DNA from: Bacteroidales bacterium
Lineage (GTDB): Bacteria; Bacteroidota; Bacteroidia; Bacteroidales; Dysgonomonadaceae
NCBI GenBank assembly: GCA_012799155.1
Contig: JAAZLV010000241.1
Span: 1-9,447, forward strand
DNA length: 9,447 nucleotides
Direction of reading: 5' to 3'
Position 1 is the stretch's first letter. Each line of letters begins with the position of its first letter. The translations under genes were made by a program, and so were the position numbers. Of this stretch, positions 6,806-9,447 are shown in pieces. The notes under the pieces are model-generated. The model was given only the letters and a program-made list of their open reading frames with translations. It was not told the origin of the DNA and searched no databases.

Positions 6806-7676
6806 CGAAAAGTTTCTTTTTTTCATCTGACGAGAGGCTGCCGTAACCCGATTGTTTTAACTTGTCGAGAATTGCGTCAATCACCTCCTGCTCATCATTC
6901 CTCCGTTTGTTATACTCCCAGTCGGTTTCATTGCGGCTGTGCTTCACCTTCATTCTTGCACTTTTTTGACGAGGTTTGAAGAGACCCACCAGCCCATCGA
7001 GCAAGCGACTCATCCAGTTGGTTATATCCTTCCCCCTCTTATAATGTACTGCGAAGAGGTATCCCAGCAGTGCTCCGCCAATATGTGCCACATGTCCCCC
7101 GGGATTGGCAGTGCTTCCCAACGATAGGAAGTCTATCAGAAAGGCAAAGACGGCGATGTATACGATCTTGATCGATCCCAGGAATAGGAGGTTCATCTGC
7201 ACCTCTGGGCGATAGAAGGCGGCCCCCATTACGATGGACATCACTGCTGCTGAGGCGCCTATCATCCAGCCTCGGTCCATATCGGTATAGTAGGGGATGG
7301 TGTTGAAAGCAACCGCATAGAACAGGGCTCCCGCCAACCCACCCAGCAGGTAGAGGCTTCCCAGGGTACGTCCAGAGAAATACTGCAGGAAAATCTGCCC
7401 AAACCAATAAAGCCAGAGCATGTTGAACAGCAAATGCAGGAATCCCTCATGCACGAACATATAGGTGATGGGTGTCCAGAAGCGACTCAGCAGTATAGGG
7501 ACATGAGAGGGTACACCCAGGAAGGTGACAGGATCTACTGCATGGATATTGAATAGCGTGAAGATGACCATTACCACCTTCAGTGCAACAAATACCAGGG
7601 TATTGATGAACAACAGGCGTGTGATCACATTCCCGGCTTTGTATTTGTGTTTGAGGTTTTCAATAATATCGGCCAT
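6789..7676 (-). CDS. Rhomboid family intramembrane serine protease with C-terminal tail
   Basis: A 295-residue rhomboid-fold protein with about six membrane helices within residues 20-212 and a soluble tail of about 80 residues. The oxyanion-region motif HLLFN (His81, Asn85) is present. The nucleophile motif reads GASA (140-143, Ser142) rather than the usual GASG, and the catalytic His is His198 in HVAHIGGALLG. Both members of the Ser-His dyad are therefore retained, so activity is plausible. The tail is strongly basic at first (about 234-260, with FKPRQKSARMKVKHSR). It then ends in a predicted helical segment (about 263-295) rich in Lys and Asp/Glu, reminiscent of a short C-terminal helical motif seen in other bacterial membrane proteins. 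The gene overlaps the preceding rhomboid gene by 17 bases and the following EEP gene by about the same. Substrates are unknown. Confidence 0.9.
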   Translation of the reverse strand: MADIIENLKHKYKAGNVITRLLFINTLVFVALKVVMVIFTLFNIHAVDPVTFLGVPSHVPILLSRFWTPITYMFVHEGFLHLLFNMLWLYWFGQIFLQYFSGRTLGSLYLLGGLAGALFYAVAFNTIPYYTDMDRGWMIGASAAVMSIVMGAAFYRPEVQMNLLFLGSIKIVYIAVFAFLIDFLSLGSTANPGGHVAHIGGALLGYLFAVHYKRGKDITNWMSRLLDGLVGLFKPRQKSARMKVKHSRNETDWEYNKRRNDEQEVIDAILDKLKQSGYGSLSSDEKKKLFDASKK

Positions 7677-8337
7677 ACTTCCTGTCTTTTTTTCTCCAGT
7701 ATAAAATCATAAAAATACCGAACAACATCCCTCCCAGGTGTGCAAAATGTGCAACGTTATCACCCGAGCGGTTTGCTACACCGAAGATCAGCTCCAATAA
7801 TCCGTAACCGATTACGAACCACTTTGCCTTGATTGGGAACGGGAAGGGTATGATGAAAAGCTCTGCATTGGGGAAGAGCATGCCAAAAGCGAGCAGGATG
7901 CCAAAGACAGCACCTGAGGCACCCACAGTGACGCTGTCGACCATGGAGAACATCTCCTGTGGGAGGACAGCCTGTACCCTGATGAAGAGTATTAACAACT
8001 GGATGAGTCCTGCACCAATTCCCGTAACCAGATAGTAGGTGAGGAATCGTTTGGGTCCCCACACCTGCTCAAGGGTCCGTCCGAACATGAAAACGGCGAA
8101 CATGTTGAAAAATACATGGGAGATGGAATAGGGGTCATGCAGGAACATGTAGGTGACCAGCTGGAAGATTCGGAAATTATCAGACGCAGGAAAGTGAAGG
8201 CCGAATTGCCGGGTTAGGTCGATATCTGCCCTGTTGAACAATACGAACTGCGCCAACCATATGATTCCGTTGATGATGATCAGGTTCTTGGTGACCACCG
8301 GTAACATTCCCACAAAACTGTTTCTTGAATTGTACAT
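7660..8337 (-). CDS. Rhomboid family intramembrane serine protease
   Basis: A 225-residue compact rhomboid protease, almost entirely the six-helix membrane core. It has HVFFN (His74, Asn78), the canonical nucleophile motif GASG (139-142, Ser141) and the catalytic His200 in NVAHFAHLGGMLFG. It would cleave transmembrane segments of membrane proteins within the lipid bilayer; targets are unknown. The frame stays open upstream to an ATG at 8430. I chose the ATG at 8337 (MYNSRNSFVG) because the first helix follows directly, the upstream 31 codons look like AT-rich spacer, and the best promoter-like element lies between the two candidates. It is the first gene of the long minus-strand run and overlaps the second rhomboid by 17 bases. 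It is divergent from the HU gene. Confidence 0.92.
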   Translation of the reverse strand: MYNSRNSFVGMLPVVTKNLIIINGIIWLAQFVLFNRADIDLTRQFGLHFPASDNFRIFQLVTYMFLHDPYSISHVFFNMFAVFMFGRTLEQVWGPKRFLTYYLVTGIGAGLIQLLILFIRVQAVLPQEMFSMVDSVTVGASGAVFGILLAFGMLFPNAELFIIPFPFPIKAKWFVIGYGLLELIFGVANRSGDNVAHFAHLGGMLFGIFMILYWRKKDRKYGRYY

Positions 8338-8360
8338 ACTTATACCCAACTGTTGAGGCG

Positions 8361-8368
8361 CAAAATTA
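8361..8368 (-). promoter_or_regulatory. Putative -7 element for the rhomboid operon
   Basis: On the minus strand TAATTTTG matches TAnnTTTG exactly and lies 23 bases before the chosen rhomboid start, implying a leader of roughly 15-20 bases. No TTG stands at the expected 19-21 base distance upstream, so this is weaker than the asd, HU and tRNA promoters. The A/T-tract-rich DNA at about 8400-8445 upstream could act as an activating or bending element. Confidence 0.35.
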
Positions 8369-8449
8369 CGATTAATTCCTGCAAAATGCGGTTTTTCGCC
8401 ACACAAAAGGATTTTTTTTATAAAAAACAAATACTTTTTATCATATTTC

Positions 8450-8480
8450 TTGATTTTATAGGTTTTAACGCTTATATTTG
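8450..8480 (+). promoter_or_regulatory. Bacteroidota-type promoter for the HU gene
   Basis: TTG at 8450-8452 and TATATTTG at 8473-8480 form a full -33/-7 pair with a 20-base spacer. Transcription would start near 8486, giving a leader of about 58 bases. This spacing and sequence are what is expected for a strong housekeeping promoter in this phylum. Confidence 0.65.
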
Positions 8481-8492
8481 GCGAATAGAAAT

Positions 8493-8505
8493 AAGGCTCA
8501 GCCTT
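8493..8505 (+). repeat. Short palindrome in the HU leader
   Basis: AAGGCTCAGCCTT is a perfect inverted repeat with six-base arms around one central base. It lies just downstream of the predicted HU transcription start, between promoter and start codon. The loop is too small for an ideal RNA hairpin, so if it matters it is more likely a protein-binding operator. Chance occurrence is possible. Confidence 0.4.
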
Positions 8506-8544
8506 GACTTATAGTATGTTTAATTAATTTATTTACCATTTCTT

Positions 8545-8811
8545 ATGAACAAATCAGAACTTATTAGCGCTATTGCCGAAAAAGCCGGTCTTAGCAAAGT
8601 GGATGCAAAGAAAGCACTGGACGCCACCCTCGACACCATCTCTGGTGAAGTGAAAGCAGGTGGTAAAGTTGTATTGGTTGGATTCGGCACATTCTCAGTG
8701 TCTGAAAGAAGCGCACGTAAAGGGATCAACCCTCGTACTAAGAAAGCCATCAACATTCCTGCAAAGAAAACCGCTAAATTCAAAGCTGGTTCGGAATTGT
8801 CTAATCTCTAA
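8545..8811 (+). CDS. hup: HU family DNA-binding protein
   Basis: An 88-residue histone-like protein of the HU/IHF family, slightly shorter than the usual 90. The N-terminal helical dimerisation region (about 3-38, NKSELISAIAEKAGLSK) is followed by VGFGTF (45-50) and the beta-arm sequence ARKGINPRTKK, with the DNA-intercalating Pro63. The C-terminal helix closes with the pattern FKAGSEL. It would bind and bend DNA as a homodimer and help compact the nucleoid. HU rather than IHF is suggested by its close match to the HU pattern, but in this phylum several paralogues usually exist. The ATG is preceded by AT-rich sequence without a Shine-Dalgarno site, as is common in the phylum. The gene is a single transcription unit bounded by its own promoter and terminator. 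Confidence 0.95.
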   Translation: MNKSELISAIAEKAGLSKVDAKKALDATLDTISGEVKAGGKVVLVGFGTFSVSERSARKGINPRTKKAINIPAKKTAKFKAGSELSNL

Positions 8812-8828
8812 TGTTTTGGCCAAAGCAT

Positions 8829-8863
8829 AAAAAAGGAACAAATCTCAGGTTTGTTCCTTTTTT
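8829..8863 (+). terminator. Intrinsic terminator of the HU gene
   Basis: A perfect 14-bp inverted repeat (core GGAACAAA and TTTGTTCC, flanked by A and T runs) surrounds a seven-base loop and ends in six T residues. It lies 18 bases after the HU stop codon. Because the left arm starts with six A residues, it could also work from the opposite strand. Confidence 0.9.
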
Positions 8864-8877
8864 GCCTCTTCACCCTC

Positions 8878-8901
8878 CGGTGGATAATTGACTATCCACC
8901 G
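8878..8901. repeat. Inverted repeat between the HU terminator and the tRNA promoter
   Basis: CGGTGGATA and its exact complement TATCCACCG are separated by six bases (ATTGAC). The nine-bp stem is GC-rich at its base but is not followed by a T run, so it is not a standard terminator. It may be a second RNA-stabilising hairpin, a protein-binding site near the tRNA promoter, or a remnant of a small repeat. Confidence 0.5.
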
Positions 8902-8938
8902 AATTTGCTTTGTGCGTCCTAAAAAAGTGGTGAATATT

Positions 8939-8970
8939 TTGCGGCAGTAAAAAAAATATTTGTACCTTTG
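8939..8970 (+). promoter_or_regulatory. Promoter of the tRNA-Lys gene
   Basis: TTG at 8939-8941 (within TTTTG) and TACCTTTG at 8963-8970 are separated by 21 bases, a full -33/-7 match. An A run fills part of the spacer. The transcript would start near 8977, only a few bases before the mature tRNA 5' end. Confidence 0.7.
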
Positions 8971-8983
8971 CCATCCTGAAAAT

Positions 8984-9056
8984 GACTCCGTAGCTCAGTT
9001 GGTAGAGCAATTGACTCTTAATCAATGGGTCGAGAGTTCGAGCCTCTCCGGGGTCA
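8984..9056 (+). tRNA. tRNA-Lys (anticodon CTT)
   Basis: A complete 73-base tRNA. The acceptor arm pairs GACTCCG with CGGGGTC (one G-T pair), followed by discriminator A. The D-arm has GCTC and GAGC, the anticodon stem ATTGA and TCAAT with loop CTCTTAA, a five-base variable loop, and the T-arm GAGAG and CTCTC with loop TTCGAGC. The anticodon, 9017-9019, is CTT, which reads AAG lysine codons. CCA is not encoded, so the 3' end depends on processing (rnz is in this window) and CCA addition. It is a single gene with its own promoter and terminator. Confidence 0.97.
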
Positions 9057-9066
9057 CTTCATAGTC

Positions 9067-9104
9067 AAGCACTTACCGCATCAACCGGTAGGTGCTTTTT
9101 CTTT
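9067..9104 (+). terminator. Intrinsic terminator of the tRNA-Lys gene
   Basis: AAGCACTTACCG (9067-9078) pairs with CGGTAGGTGCTT (9086-9097), with one G-T pair and a seven-base loop. A T-rich tract (TTTTTCTTTT) follows. It begins 11 bases after the tRNA and would end its transcript. Confidence 0.88.
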
Positions 9105-9105
9105 T

Positions 9106-9125
9106 GGGTAAACAATGGGTAAACA
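9106..9125 (+). repeat. Tandem 9-bp direct repeat behind the tRNA gene
   Basis: GGGTAAACA occurs twice, at 9106-9114 and 9117-9125, separated by AT (period 11 bases, about one helical turn). A degenerate third copy, CCGTAAAACA, follows at 9130-9139. Helically phased short repeats beside a tRNA gene could be recombinase or regulator binding sites, but no integrase gene is visible in the window. Confidence 0.5.
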
Positions 9126-9272
9126 TTTTCCGTAAAACATCAATAATTATCTCATTCCATCGATAAGATAATTCCCGTTAAGCATAAATATTCCAACCCT
9201 TTTTATTCCTAATTAATCGATATTATCTTCCCCAACTCCCCCATTTTTTTCTCAACGATCCATCATTCCCCC

Positions 9273-9321
9273 ATTGGTAACATTTAGGAGTATAACTACC
9301 TGTACCAACAATGTTACCAAT
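9273..9321. repeat. Perfect 12-bp inverted repeat with 25-bp spacer
   Basis: ATTGGTAACATT (9273-9284) and its exact complement AATGTTACCAAT (9310-9321) flank 25 bases. The arms are too far apart and too AT-rich for a strong terminator and no T run follows. The geometry, 12-bp arms on a spacer, resembles a recombinase or regulator site, but this is inference. Confidence 0.6.
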
Positions 9322-9447
9322 CCTTGCCTAAAACTCCTTTCCTTTACAAAATCCACAAAACGGACAAAGAACCAATTACATAACAAGCTTCAGCGAACCA
9401 TTCAACCCATTTAGATATCACCCGGCCATCCTCCCAACCCCCTGGAA

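Larger units (their letters stand above)
9105..9447. other. Gene-free region downstream of tRNA-Lys, G-poor on the plus strand
   Basis: This stretch holds no convincing coding sequence on either strand. By count, bases 9171-9270 contain only 4 G against 32 C, an unusual skew for this window. It contains the 9-bp direct repeats at its left end, an 8-bp inverted repeat (AATTATCT at 9145-9152 and AGATAATT at 9166-9173), two ATCGATA sites (9159, 9216) and a perfect 12-bp inverted repeat (9273-9321). On the minus strand a frame with no ATG runs from the window edge to a TAA at 9344, and a 34-codon frame occupies 9223-9327. These could be gene remnants or chance. The position right after a tRNA gene is a classic place for integrated elements, but nothing here proves one. 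Confidence 0.6.

Noticed and set aside
8338..8430. N-terminal extension of the first rhomboid to the ATG at 8430
   Set aside because: The region is AT-rich spacer, contains the promoter-like TAATTTTG, and encodes nothing resembling a rhomboid N-terminus.
9223..9327. A 34-codon minus-strand frame in the region behind the tRNA gene
   Set aside because: It has no ATG start and no recognisable family, and it includes the inverted repeat. It is most likely chance.

Overview
The window reads as a chromosomal segment of a member of the Bacteroidota, most likely order Bacteroidales. This is inferred from three things. Several intergenic regions carry the phylum's promoter pattern, TAnnTTTG at -7 with TTG about 20-21 bp upstream. 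Start codons generally lack Shine-Dalgarno sequences. The encoded families also fit, including a type IX secretion (T9SS) sorting domain and paired rhomboids. I cannot name the genus. Most of the window is ordinary, densely packed housekeeping sequence; I see no CRISPR array, insertion sequence, toxin-antitoxin or recognisable defence system.

Layout: (1) 1-1817, plus strand: the 3' part of a zinc-binding lipoprotein/periplasmic gene (znuA-like), an overlapping ABC ATPase (znuC-like) and a DUF456 membrane protein, tightly packed. The expected membrane permease (znuB) is not in the window. (2) 1909-3293, minus strand: asd (aspartate-semialdehyde dehydrogenase), translationally overlapped by a small DCC-family thiol oxidoreductase-like gene. 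A good promoter lies upstream of asd, and its leader can encode two tiny ORFs, the second overlapping the asd start codon. (3) 3438-8337, minus strand: a long run of closely spaced or overlapping genes, transcribed in the order rhomboid 1, rhomboid 2, membrane-anchored endonuclease/exonuclease/phosphatase (EEP) protein, queD, queE, rnz, and a small secreted protein consisting almost only of a T9SS-type C-terminal sorting domain. (4) 8450-8863, plus strand: an HU-family DNA-binding gene with a clear promoter and a strong intrinsic terminator, divergent from the rhomboid run. (5) 8939-9104: a tRNA-Lys(CTT) gene with its own promoter and terminator. (6) 9105-9447: no convincing gene. This stretch is very G-poor on the plus strand and carries a short direct repeat and a perfect 12-bp inverted repeat.

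Functional links: znuA/znuC serve metal (probably zinc) uptake. queD and queE catalyse consecutive steps of 7-deazaguanine (queuosine precursor) synthesis, and rnz processes tRNA 3' ends, so three adjacent genes serve tRNA maturation. asd feeds Lys/Thr/Met/Ile and diaminopimelate synthesis. The observations most worth checking are the mini-ORF leader of asd, the znu cluster with DUF456 where a permease would be expected, the very short sorting-domain protein, and the skewed repeat-bearing DNA just behind the tRNA gene.
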